Positions 17,726 to 25,098 of a stretch of 33,371 nucleotides of DNA are shown here, one piece after another. How positions within the stretch are numbered: the stretch's first letter is position 1; each line of letters opens with the position of its first letter. Source of the stretch: Moorena sp. SIO3I8. GTDB taxonomy: Bacteria > Cyanobacteriota > Cyanobacteriia > Cyanobacteriales > Coleofasciculaceae. Under the pieces are notes generated by a model that was given only the letters and a program-made list of their open reading frames with translations, was not told the origin of the DNA and did no database searches. The DNA is taken from positions 1 to 33,371 of the forward strand of contig NZ_JAAHHW010000076.1 in assembly GCF_010692325.1 (NCBI RefSeq). Reading direction: 5' to 3'. Position numbers and translations under genes: made by a program.

Positions 17726-19144
17726 GTGCCAGTTCAAAGAACTTATCGAAAACGCCGTGTAGTGAGAAGACCTACTCGCCCCGTTCGCAGAAAAAAGGTA
17801 AAAGTCAAGCGAGGGAATTTGCTCTGGCTTTGGCTAGGTTTTACCGCAGTGGCAATGTCATCTGCGGCAGCAGGTGCAATGCTAGCTGTATCCCTGGCAA
17901 GTACCCCTTTGCTGCAAAGTGAACTGACTCCGGACGAGAAATCTGTATTTAACCAAGAGGAAACCATCTCCAGCAACACCATGCACTTGCCGGAGTTGAC
18001 TCGACCAGTTAATATCTTATTTCTTGGTATCAAAGTCCTAACCTCTGATCTAGATAAACCCCCAGAAGTAGACCTGGGATACCACGCTCTGGTCAATTCC
18101 TTAGAGGGTTTGTCAGATACCATGCTCCTGCTACGGTTTGACCCAGACGGGGAAAAAGTCAAAGTTCTTTCCATGCCTCGTGATACTAAAACTCGTATTG
18201 AGAAACATGGTAAAATTAAGCTCAATGCTGCCAATTATTTCGGTGGACCTGCACTCACAGCGAAGGCGGTCAGTGATCTTCTCGATGATGTGGCCATTGA
18301 CCGTTATATCCGAGTAAACGTTCAGGGTGTAGAAAAACTGGTGGATGCCTTGGGAGGAGTTACGGTCTATATTCCCAAGGATATGAAGTACACTGACCAC
18401 TCTCAACACCTTTATATCAACCTCAAAAAAGGTAGACAGCACCTGGATGGTAATAAAGCGATGCAGTTCCTGCGCTTTCGCTATGACAAGTATGGGGATA
18501 TTGGTCGAGTTCAGCGGCAACAAATGCTGATGAGGGCATTGGTAGAACAGGCACTAAAACCTAGCACTATCGCACGAATCCCACAAATACTCTCAGTTAT
18601 TCAGTCCCACATTGACACCAACTTAAGTATAGAAGAGCTAGTGGCATTAGGGGGTTTTGCCACCAAGACGAAACGAGCCAATGTCCAAATGCTAATGCTG
18701 CCTGGTCGGTTTAGCAACGATGGCAAGAAACAAGCCAGTTACTGGTTGCCAAACCACCGCCGCATCCAGGAGATGGTGGCTCAGCACTTTGGTCAAGGCT
18801 ATGGCTACTACTCCAATGCCAACTCCACATCCCTGCGGATTGCGATTCAATACACTACAGATTCTTCTCAAGTCGCTAAGGCTATGCTCCGCAACCTCAA
18901 CCGAGGTGGCTACCAGAATGTTCGTATTGATCAGAAATTGTCTAGGGAACCATTGCGCACCACTCGCATTATTGCCCAACAGGGAGACGATGAAAGTGCT
19001 GGCACTATCCGTAACTATTTGGGATTTGGGGAAGTGCGGGTAGAAAGCACTGGCGCTCTTTCCTCAGATATTACCATTCAGTTGGGTCAAGACTGGCTAC
19101 AGAAACTGGATTCTCAAGAAAAAGATAGGTTTTCCAGCTTCTAG
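17726..19144 (+). CDS. LytR-CpsA-Psr (LCP) family protein with LytR_C domain
   Basis: LCP enzymes transfer lipid-linked glycopolymers onto peptidoglycan at the outer face of the cytoplasmic membrane. The 472-residue product has a strongly basic cytosolic N terminus (RKRRVVRRPTRPVRRKK), one transmembrane helix (about 32-58), and the LCP domain from VNILFLGIKVL (about 94). Conserved elements include SDTMLLLRFDP, LSMPRDTKTRI with the key Arg, the INLKKGRQHLDGNKAMQFLR region and the DIGRVQRQQ helix. A LytR_C domain follows (about 365-455, from LRIAIQYTTDSSQVA). The start is GTG 17726 because GAGGAA lies five bases upstream. It converges with nanE. In cyanobacteria the polymer acceptor is not well defined. 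Confidence 0.9.
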   Translation: MPVQRTYRKRRVVRRPTRPVRRKKVKVKRGNLLWLWLGFTAVAMSSAAAGAMLAVSLASTPLLQSELTPDEKSVFNQEETISSNTMHLPELTRPVNILFLGIKVLTSDLDKPPEVDLGYHALVNSLEGLSDTMLLLRFDPDGEKVKVLSMPRDTKTRIEKHGKIKLNAANYFGGPALTAKAVSDLLDDVAIDRYIRVNVQGVEKLVDALGGVTVYIPKDMKYTDHSQHLYINLKKGRQHLDGNKAMQFLRFRYDKYGDIGRVQRQQMLMRALVEQALKPSTIARIPQILSVIQSHIDTNLSIEELVALGGFATKTKRANVQMLMLPGRFSNDGKKQASYWLPNHRRIQEMVAQHFGQGYGYYSNANSTSLRIAIQYTTDSSQVAKAMLRNLNRGGYQNVRIDQKLSREPLRTTRIIAQQGDDESAGTIRNYLGFGEVRVESTGALSSDITIQLGQDWLQKLDSQEKDRFSSF

Positions 19145-19182
19145 CAAGGCTAATTATAGGGCTAGTGGACAGTTAATCCTAC

Positions 19183-19863
19183 TTATAATAACTCGACAAA
19201 AGCCTTAACTTGCAAATCAATGCCAGTAATGGCAGTGCCGACAACAACCGCATAGGCTCCCAATTCTAGAGCAGTTTGAGCCATCTTGGGGGTGGCAATA
19301 CCTCCTTCGCAAATGGCTGGGATATCTAAATGCTTCACCAACTGGCTGAGTAGGCCAAAGCCGGGAGGAGAGAGATGGCTGGTTTGAGCAGTGTAACCAT
19401 AGAGGGTGGTACCAACTAAATCCACACCGGCGGCTTGTGCTGCGATCGCACTCTCAAGGGTATCCACATCTGCCATCACCGGTTTACCCAGTGTATCGTG
19501 AATCTGCTTAATTAAATCTTGAACTGTTTCCCCTCCAGGACGTTCCCGTAATGTGGCATCAATGGCAATAATATCAGCACCAGCGGATGCGATCGCTTTA
19601 GCATGGTGAAACTGGGGAGTAATATAAACCTCAGACTCCGGTAACTGTTGCTTCCACAAGCCAATAATTGGAGCAGTGGGACATTGACTACGGACAGCTG
19701 CCACATGGTCAGGTGTATCAATACGCACACCCGATGCCCCCTGATTTATCGAAGCTTGTGCCATAGCGGCAATCACTAGGGGGTGGTGCAGGGGTGAGTC
19801 ACGGGGTGCCTGACAAGAAACAATTAGACTATGACGAATTGAATTGAGATAATTAGCTGCCAT
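19183..19863 (-). CDS. nanE: N-acetylmannosamine-6-phosphate 2-epimerase
   Basis: Interconverts ManNAc-6-phosphate and GlcNAc-6-phosphate in amino-sugar metabolism. The 226 residues span a complete TIM barrel with the family pattern: SLIVSCQA (strand 1), GASGVRID, PIIGLWKQ carrying the conserved Lys, GADIIAIDAT, PVMADVDTLESA, GVDLVGTTLYGYT, and the phosphate-binding end PAICEGGIATPKMA with GAYAVVVGTAI. No sialic-acid lyase or kinase is nearby, so it probably serves amino-sugar recycling. It converges with the LCP gene across 38 bp. The start MAANYLNS is well placed. Confidence 0.93.
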   Translation of the reverse strand: MAANYLNSIRHSLIVSCQAPRDSPLHHPLVIAAMAQASINQGASGVRIDTPDHVAAVRSQCPTAPIIGLWKQQLPESEVYITPQFHHAKAIASAGADIIAIDATLRERPGGETVQDLIKQIHDTLGKPVMADVDTLESAIAAQAAGVDLVGTTLYGYTAQTSHLSPPGFGLLSQLVKHLDIPAICEGGIATPKMAQTALELGAYAVVVGTAITGIDLQVKAFVELL

Positions 19864-19952
19864 GTTGTTGGTGGTTACAGTAAGTGATGATCGATATATA
19901 GAGGTTTCACAGCATTTATAAAATAGGTAAGCTACAGAAGTTTTGGATTTTA

Positions 19953-19999
19953 GGGAATCGGGAATCGGGAATCGGGAATCGGGAATCGGGAATCGGGGA
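19953..19999 (+). repeat. GGGAATC heptamer array
   Basis: About six tandem heptamers upstream of nanE, the same unit as 12181-12282 on the opposite strand. Confidence 0.9.
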
Positions 20000-20297
20000 A
20001 AAATTATGTGTAGCTCATAAATCTAATAACCGTTATCTAGTAATTGGTTTAAGCACTGGGTTTATTGTATTATATTACCTCCAGATAATTACCCTTAATA
20101 AAAATATTACCATCTCCCGATCTCCCTATTTACCCATCTCTCCATCTACCAGCGCCACGGACTCTTACGGAGATCTGCTTGGTAGTTGTATGTGTTTTGT
20201 TTTGACTTTATCGCTTTTTAAAATCAGGTCATTTTAAGGGTAATTATCATGTCATTGAGTCTAATTTTATGCTGAATTTCAGTCTTTATATTTCCAG
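20000..20297. other. gene-free stretch
   Basis: No gene is seen. It carries the ATTACCCTTAATAAAAAT motif (about 20088-20105) in reverse orientation to its copy near 773-793, followed by CATCTCCC-type repeats. Confidence 0.5.
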
Positions 20298-20405
20298 TCA
20301 TAGCTGATTAATCAAGCTTTGTTGCCCAAGCATAATTTCCACCAGTTTTTCGTTGATAAACTGGCGCGATTCCTCAGCCAAAAGAGGTAGAGTGGCTTTA
20401 CTCAT
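20298..20405 (-). CDS. possible 35-residue small protein or gene stub
   Basis: The minus-strand ATG at 20405 opens MSKATLPLLAEESRQFINEK then LVEIMLGQQSLINQL and stops at 20298. Composition is protein-like and amphipathic-helical, but there is no clear ribosome site and no known family. It may be a stub of a longer gene or a chance frame. Confidence 0.3.
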   Translation of the reverse strand: MSKATLPLLAEESRQFINEKLVEIMLGQQSLINQL

Positions 20406-20520
20406 CAATGGCTACTTTAAATTTTATGCTTTTGTCAACCCCTATACCTAAATCCTTACACTATATTTATCTACAATCAAGATTTATTGGCTTGACAAGA
20501 TATTGATTTATTGTGCGTCT

Positions 20521-20706
20521 GTAAGCATTCAGCCGTCAGCTATCAGCGTGTCGCGTATCAGCTAATGGGCTACGCCCACGCTACACCGAACAGCTAAAGG
20601 TCTGTGGCCACGCTACACCGAACAGTTTATGCCCATAGCTTAGGCTACTAATGGTGCTTGTGAATAAAATAAGCTGACGGCTGACGGCTGATAGCTGAAT
20701 GCTTAC
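20521..20706. mobile_element. 186 bp inverted-repeat element (GTAAGCATTCAGC ends)
   Basis: Exact 13 bp inverted ends: GTAAGCATTCAGC at 20521-20533 and GCTGAATGCTTAC at 20694-20706. Subterminal CAGCTATCAGC / GCTGACGGCTGA runs add pairing. No coding content; two CCACGCTACACCGAACAG repeats lie inside. A related element is at 24336-24502, with solo ends near 10150, 15805-15851 and 24577-24622, so this is a MITE-like family. I see no clear target duplication. Confidence 0.7.
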
Positions 20707-21061
20707 GTGCGTATCTATCCAGATAATCTTTAATTAAAGAATTAAAGATTCTGTAAAAAATTTTTTTTTTTGCGGTAGATATACGAAATCCAGCTATCTT
20801 AAAATTAGCGGCAATTAGCAGTAATTTTTAATCTTGACTATGGGGAAGTTACGGAAAAAATATGTAGCTAAAATAAATAATTAATCGCTCTTATAGCCCG
20901 TTTTAAAAATTATTTACTGGCGATAAATGAGGGAATTACTTGAGGAATTACTTTAGACGAAAACCTCTGAATCTTGGGGATAACTAAAGTAAACTACCCG
21001 CATTTACCAAACCATGTAGCTACTTTTCAAACACTTTCTTAGAACAGATAGAGTATTTTAC
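20707..21061. promoter_or_regulatory. upstream region of peroxidase 1, partly shared with peroxidase 2
   Basis: Several blocks match the region 24680-25045 upstream of the second peroxidase: ATTATTTACTGGCG, GAGGGAATTACTT, and from GGGGATAACTAAAGTAAACT (20977) near identity up to the start codon. Indels interrupt the more distal part. The conserved proximal block is the likely site of promoter and leader. Confidence 0.6.
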
Positions 21062-21091
21062 TGCATCTACCACATTAGCGGTTGGGATGCA
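21062..21091 (+). promoter_or_regulatory. leader stem-loop before peroxidase 1
   Basis: TGCATC and GATGCA pair, with TACC/GGTT extending the stem across the loop ACATTAGC. An identical sequence precedes the second peroxidase (about 25046-25075). It ends 23 bases before the ATG and could influence translation. Confidence 0.5.
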
Positions 21092-21114
21092 ATCTTAACC
21101 TAAGTACTAACCTT

Positions 21115-22938
21115 ATGAAAAATCATTTATCTAACTTAAAAGTGGTTAGAAATCTCAAGCCTCGTCAGCTTGGTCTAGCAGTAACCACTTTCGCTGCCCT
21201 AGGATTTTCCATGTCTGTGCCTGCTGCTGCAGGAGAATTTCGTACCATTAACGGATTTGGTAACAACCTAAATGATCCCACATTGGGTCAAGCGGAAACA
21301 GAACTGCTTCGGCTCCTGACTCCTGCTTACGAGGATGGCTTCAACGCACCAAGAATAACCGGTAGCACCGGCAATCTTCTGCCTAACCCCCGTGACATTA
21401 GCAATACGATTGTGCCCCAGAAGGAATTAGTACCTAATTTCCTGAACGCCAGTGACTGGATCTGGCAGTGGGGGCAGTTCATAGATCACGACTTGGATTT
21501 GAATGAGGGAGGCTTAGATCGCTCACCAGAAGATTTCACCCCCATCCCAATTAACCCTATTGACATTGCTACTGGTCTTCCGGATCCACTCGCGCCATTG
21601 ATACCCTTGATCAGGGTTCCTGCAGCTCCAGGCACTGGCACTGGACCTGGCAATCCGCGCCAGCAGATCAACCAGCTAACTTCTTTTATTGATGGTTCAC
21701 AGGTCTACGGATCTGATTCAGTGCGGGCGGAATTTTTGCGTACTAATGACGGTAGTGGAAAGCTCAAGAGCCAGAGTATCAATGGCCAAGAGCTACTGCC
21801 TTTCAACACTGGCGGATTTCCTAATGCCAACACTACCCCTCCTATATCAGGAGAAGAGTTGTTCATCGCTGGCGATGTTCGTGCCAACGAACAAATTGGT
21901 TTAACCGCAGCTCACACTTTGTTCGTACGGGAGCACAATCGTCTGGCTGAAGAACTTGCTGAAAAAATTGACGCTGGCGACCCGGTCATTTTGGAGAAGT
22001 TACATCAGTCAGGACTTGATCAAGGCGACTTTATCTACGAATCAGTCCGTAAGGTCGTTGGTGCTCAGATTCAGGTAATCACATACAATGAATTCCTACC
22101 GCTGCTCATGGGGGATAGCCTTTTGGAGGATTACTCTGGCTACGATCCCACAGTTGACCCACGTATCAGTGTGGAATTTGCCAATGCTAACTTCCGCGTT
22201 GGCCACACTCTTCTCTCCCCAGAGCTTCAGCGCATTAACAATAACGGCACTTCCCTCGGAAGTATCTCCCTTGCCGATGCCTTCTTCAATCCCCAAGAAG
22301 TGATTGATAATGGCGTCGATTCACTGTTTTTAGGTTTAGCTTCCCAGGTGGCTCAAGAGGTTGACAATCAGATAGTGGACGAGGTGCGGAACTTCCTTGC
22401 CCCGATTGCCACCGGTGGCTTTGACCTTGCTTCAATCAATATTGCGCGGGCAAGGGAAGTTGGCCTTCCCGGCTACAATCAGGCTCGTGTGGAACTCGGT
22501 CTGGATCCGGTCACTGCCTTCTTGACCACCGATACCGAACTTGGCATTACTTCTAACCCAGAAGTAGCAGCTCTATTTGAAAAAATCTACGAGTCTGTAG
22601 AGGATGTGGATTTCTGGATTGGAGGAATATCTGAGGACTCCTTCAACGGTGGCTTGGTCGGTGAACTATTCAATACGGTCATCTCAGACCAGTTCAGGCG
22701 GGCAAGGGATGGTGACCGGTTCTTTTTCCTCAACGATCTTGAGCATCTGCTGGCCTTGGCTCCAGATCTAGAAAGCACTCGCCTCTCGGACATTATTCGC
22801 CGAAACTCAACGATTACCAACATCCAGGCTAATGCTTTCGTTGTCCCAGAAGACGTGCCCGAACCTAGCACGATCATTGGCTTAGTTACACTCCTAGGTT
22901 TAGCAGCTATAGGGCAGCGCTCAGGAAATAGGAAATAG
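21115..22938 (+). CDS. animal-type haem peroxidase, secreted, PEP-CTERM (copy 1)
   Basis: A 607-residue peroxidase of the animal/peroxinectin superfamily, expected to oxidise halides or organic substrates with H2O2. A signal peptide covers about residues 1-37 (ending SVPAAAGEF). Catalytic residues are in register with mammalian peroxidases: distal His125 (FIDHDLDLN), Arg256 and Glu259 (DVRANEQ), the TAAHTLFVREHNR helix, and proximal His364 (FRVGHTLLSPEL). The C terminus VPEPSTIIGLVTLLGLAAIG is a PEP-CTERM sorting signal, so the protein is processed at the membrane by an exosortase. ATG 21115 is preferred over TTG 21082, which lies in the leader hairpin. The last residues (SGNRK) and stop come from a simple repeat, not from the ancestral gene. 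Confidence 0.92.
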   Translation: MKNHLSNLKVVRNLKPRQLGLAVTTFAALGFSMSVPAAAGEFRTINGFGNNLNDPTLGQAETELLRLLTPAYEDGFNAPRITGSTGNLLPNPRDISNTIVPQKELVPNFLNASDWIWQWGQFIDHDLDLNEGGLDRSPEDFTPIPINPIDIATGLPDPLAPLIPLIRVPAAPGTGTGPGNPRQQINQLTSFIDGSQVYGSDSVRAEFLRTNDGSGKLKSQSINGQELLPFNTGGFPNANTTPPISGEELFIAGDVRANEQIGLTAAHTLFVREHNRLAEELAEKIDAGDPVILEKLHQSGLDQGDFIYESVRKVVGAQIQVITYNEFLPLLMGDSLLEDYSGYDPTVDPRISVEFANANFRVGHTLLSPELQRINNNGTSLGSISLADAFFNPQEVIDNGVDSLFLGLASQVAQEVDNQIVDEVRNFLAPIATGGFDLASINIARAREVGLPGYNQARVELGLDPVTAFLTTDTELGITSNPEVAALFEKIYESVEDVDFWIGGISEDSFNGGLVGELFNTVISDQFRRARDGDRFFFLNDLEHLLALAPDLESTRLSDIIRRNSTITNIQANAFVVPEDVPEPSTIIGLVTLLGLAAIGQRSGNRK

Positions 22939-22951
22939 GGAATAGGGAATA
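22921..22951 (+). repeat. GGAAATA / GGGAATA repeat at the peroxidase 1 stop
   Basis: Heptamers begin inside the last codons of peroxidase 1 and supply its stop codon. Homology to the second peroxidase stops at the same point. Confidence 0.8.
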
Positions 22952-23253
22952 GGAAAACAGAGGGGTCTGATCAGGGTAGGTTTTTAACAAAAAGGTGAGT
23001 GTGGGGTCTAGGGGGTGGGGAGTGGGGAAAATAGAAGGGAATTCCGAGTTACCCGAGCAAAAACGTTCCTTCCGCAACCTGATTAAACCGTGCCTTCTTG
23101 ATGCAAAGCGCGAGTGGGGAAAACCCCCGTCAGGCCACTGGATCGCTACCAACGTTTCAAGCTCCTGATGTTTACCAACACCCTATACCCCACACCCCAC
23201 ACTCAGTAAGGCGCTCAATGCTATTTGTCACCCCGTCATCTCCCTATCCCCCC
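22952..23253. other. gene-free repeat-rich stretch
   Basis: G-rich simple sequence (about 22995-23030), and at 23095-23150 a diverged copy of the GATGCA...GGGG/CCCC...GGATCGCT palindromic repeat better preserved at 8306-8376 and 30485-30536. No gene seen. Confidence 0.5.
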
Positions 23254-23383
23254 ACAGGGCAAACGCATCTTATTTTTGTACATGCTGGCGGGGCAAGGAT
23301 TTCAGATATCGAGTGCTGTTTTTAATCAGTTGGTAAAATCCTTACTGGATAAGGGTTTTGGAATTTAGATGGGTTTGCCCTGT
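23254..23383. mobile_element. 130 bp inverted-repeat element
   Basis: Ends ACAGGGCAAACGCATCT and AGATGGGTTTGCCCTGT match as 17 bp inverted repeats with one mismatch. No coding capacity. A related end, CAGGGTAAGCTCATCT, begins eight bases further on (23391), so this looks like a deletion derivative of the neighbouring insertion sequence or a MITE using the same transposase. Confidence 0.7.
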
Positions 23384-23425
23384 ATCCCCCCAGGGTAAGC
23401 TCATCTAATTTGGTATAAAATGTAC

Positions 23426-23454
23426 TTGACACAAACTATAGTGTATTTTATAAT
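23426..23454 (+). promoter_or_regulatory. perfect consensus SigA promoter of the insertion sequence
   Basis: TTGACA at 23426-23431, a 17 bp spacer, and TATAAT at 23449-23454. It lies just inside the left end of the insertion sequence, pointing into the transposase remnant. Confidence 0.85.
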
Positions 23455-23539
23455 AATCCATCGAAGTCAATCAAGGGGGGTAAAATTCAAGCTACAATCC
23501 TTACCGGGTAATAGTTCCAGCCTATCAGTTACAAAAAGA

Positions 23540-23990
23540 TAGATGGTGTTTTGAGCACGACCATAGAGGTAGTTATAAGGGTTTGAGCTTCCATAACATC
23601 ATTCGTAGGGTCAACTTGGAAGTTGATCTTCCCTGAGATAATTGGCATCAAAGCCTTAAACTATCTTTAATATAGCGCATAGTCTGCCATCTTTGGAATA
23701 AAACGACTCGTGAAGTTCAATTTTATCTAACTTCTATGTTAGGGGATTAGTAAGTTCTTTGTTGTGCTATTCGTCAACATTGGGGTATTGAGGATCAACT
23801 CCATTGGAGTTTAGATACTATTTGGAATGAAGATCAATGTCAGATCCTTTCCTTTCATAGTCCTCGGAATTTTGCTCTACAAGGAGCGGGCGGATAGCAC
23901 TTAATGCTCTTAATCAGGAGAAAACCTTCAATAGCAGTCAACACCTTAAAAGCAAACAGGCTCTTATGAGCAATGATTATATCATGACTG
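23540..23990 (+). pseudogene. ISAs1-family transposase remnant
   Basis: Fragments in three frames match the catalytic part of ISAs1 transposases: CFEHDHRGSYKG (family H-G-R-I-E-x-R), then RQHWGIEDQLHWSLDTIWNE followed by DQCQI, and SPRNFALQ. The HWGIEDQLHW block with the nearby Asp and Glu is the family hallmark. Stops and frameshifts separate all blocks, and the N-terminal half is not recognisable. Not functional. Confidence 0.75.
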
Positions 23991-24047
23991 TTATCAGTGT
24001 TAACTTATAAGATTTTGAAACAGCCCTGTTTAGTAAGGGGGGAAGGC

Positions 24048-24221
24048 AGGGTAAGCGCAAGAATCAATAAGCCTAGGCTTATTGATAAAAAAACCGCGCC
24101 ATTCTCAACAAATTAATTCTATTGCGAGTACAGTTCTACGAGATTATAGGGGTTTCGAGCCACGATCAACCGATATCCACCCAATGCACATTATGGGCCT
24201 TTTTTTCTTGCGCTTACCCTG
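24048..24221. mobile_element. 174 bp inverted-repeat element with internal perfect palindrome
   Basis: CAGGGTAAGCGCAAGAA (24048-24064) and TTCTTGCGCTTACCCTG (24205-24221) are exact 17 bp inverted repeats. A perfect 24 bp palindrome without a loop (24064-24087, half-site ATCAATAAGCCT) abuts the left end. No coding content. It overlaps the right end of the ISAs1-like remnant and may be an independent MITE inserted there. Confidence 0.8.
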
Positions 24222-24335
24222 GGGGGGAAGGGAGCACCGGAGCACCGGAGCACCGCAACAGGGCACAGGGCACAGGAAAAAAATCCTGTGTCCCTCATTA
24301 GAGTGGAAAAAGCTATAATTATCTACAATCAAGAC
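24222..24335. repeat. AGCACCGG and GGGCACA tandem repeats
   Basis: Three GGAGCACC units, then GGGCACA units; the latter pair with the CCTGTGTCCC that follows (about 24286-24295). No gene. The TATCTACAATCAAG motif at 24320-24333 also precedes the related element region near 20470. Confidence 0.65.
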
Positions 24336-24502
24336 GTAAGCATTCAGCTATTAGCTATTAGCTTATGGGTTAGGTTCGATGCCTCGAAGCCTGAGCCACA
24401 GTACTTTTGAATAAAATAAGCTGAGGTTAAGTCACAGGCTGGAAGCCTGAGCCACAGTACTTTTGAATAAAATAAGCTGACCACTGACAGCTGACAGCTT
24501 AC
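24336..24502. mobile_element. inverted-repeat element related to 20521-20706, with internal duplication
   Basis: Left end GTAAGCATTCAGC, right end GCTGACAGCTTAC (imperfect). The block beginning GGAAGCCTGAGCCACAGTAC and running to AATAAAATAAGCTGA is present twice (about 24386-24424 and 24442-24480; the first copy begins CGAAGCC). The AATAAAATAAGCTGA part also occurs in the first element. A mini-copy with both ends lies at 24577-24622. Confidence 0.65.
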
Positions 24503-24622
24503 TGGTATTGAAAATTTCCTGCATAATCCTTGGTAGTTCCCCCGATAAGTTTATAGATACTCAGAAATCAGCTATTGGCACTAAGCATTCAGCCGCTAGT
24601 GCCTTAGCTACTGAATGCTTGC

Positions 24623-25098
24623 ATCAAGACTTATTAGTTTAACAATATCTTGATTGTTTTGCCGTGTTTATCCTGACATTTTTTCATTAAATAATTAAAG
24701 TTTCTATAAAGTTTTTTTCTTTTTTGGTCGCAGATAACTGTATTTCAGATATCTTTAATGTAGGAGGACATAGCAGTAATCTTTGATCTTGAATATGGGG
24801 TAATTACGGAATCAATAATTTCTGTAGCTAAAAGAAATACGTAGAAATACGTAATCTTTCTTATAGCACGTTTGGAAAATTATTTACTGGCGCGAAATGA
24901 GGGAATTACTTCAAGTTTTTATTTATATAAAAACTCGTAAAGTAAAACCATTTAATATTGGGGATAACTAAAGTAAACTACCCGCATTTACCAAACCATG
25001 TAGCTACTTTCCAAACACCTTCTTAGAACAGATAGAGTATTTTACTGCATCTACCACATTAGCGGTTGGGATGCAATCTTAACCTAAGTACTAACCTT
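24623..25098. promoter_or_regulatory. upstream region and leader of peroxidase 2
   Basis: Homologous to 20707-21114. The last ~140 bp (from GGGGATAACTAAAGTAAACT at 24960) differ from copy 1 at only a few positions and include the same stem-loop (about 25046-25075). The more distal part has diverged with indels, so the conserved proximal block probably contains the functional promoter/leader. Confidence 0.6.

Larger units (their letters stand above)
23391..24221 (+). mobile_element. decayed ISAs1-like insertion sequence
   Basis: It opens with CAGGGTAAGCTCATCT and closes with CTTGCGCTTACCCTG, so both ends share an inverted CAGGGTAAGC. Inside are a consensus promoter (23426-23454), a broken ISAs1-type transposase (23540-23990), and a further copy of the end at 24048. 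At 831 bp it is shorter than a complete element of this family, consistent with internal deletion. The boundaries are inferred from the ends only. Confidence 0.55.
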
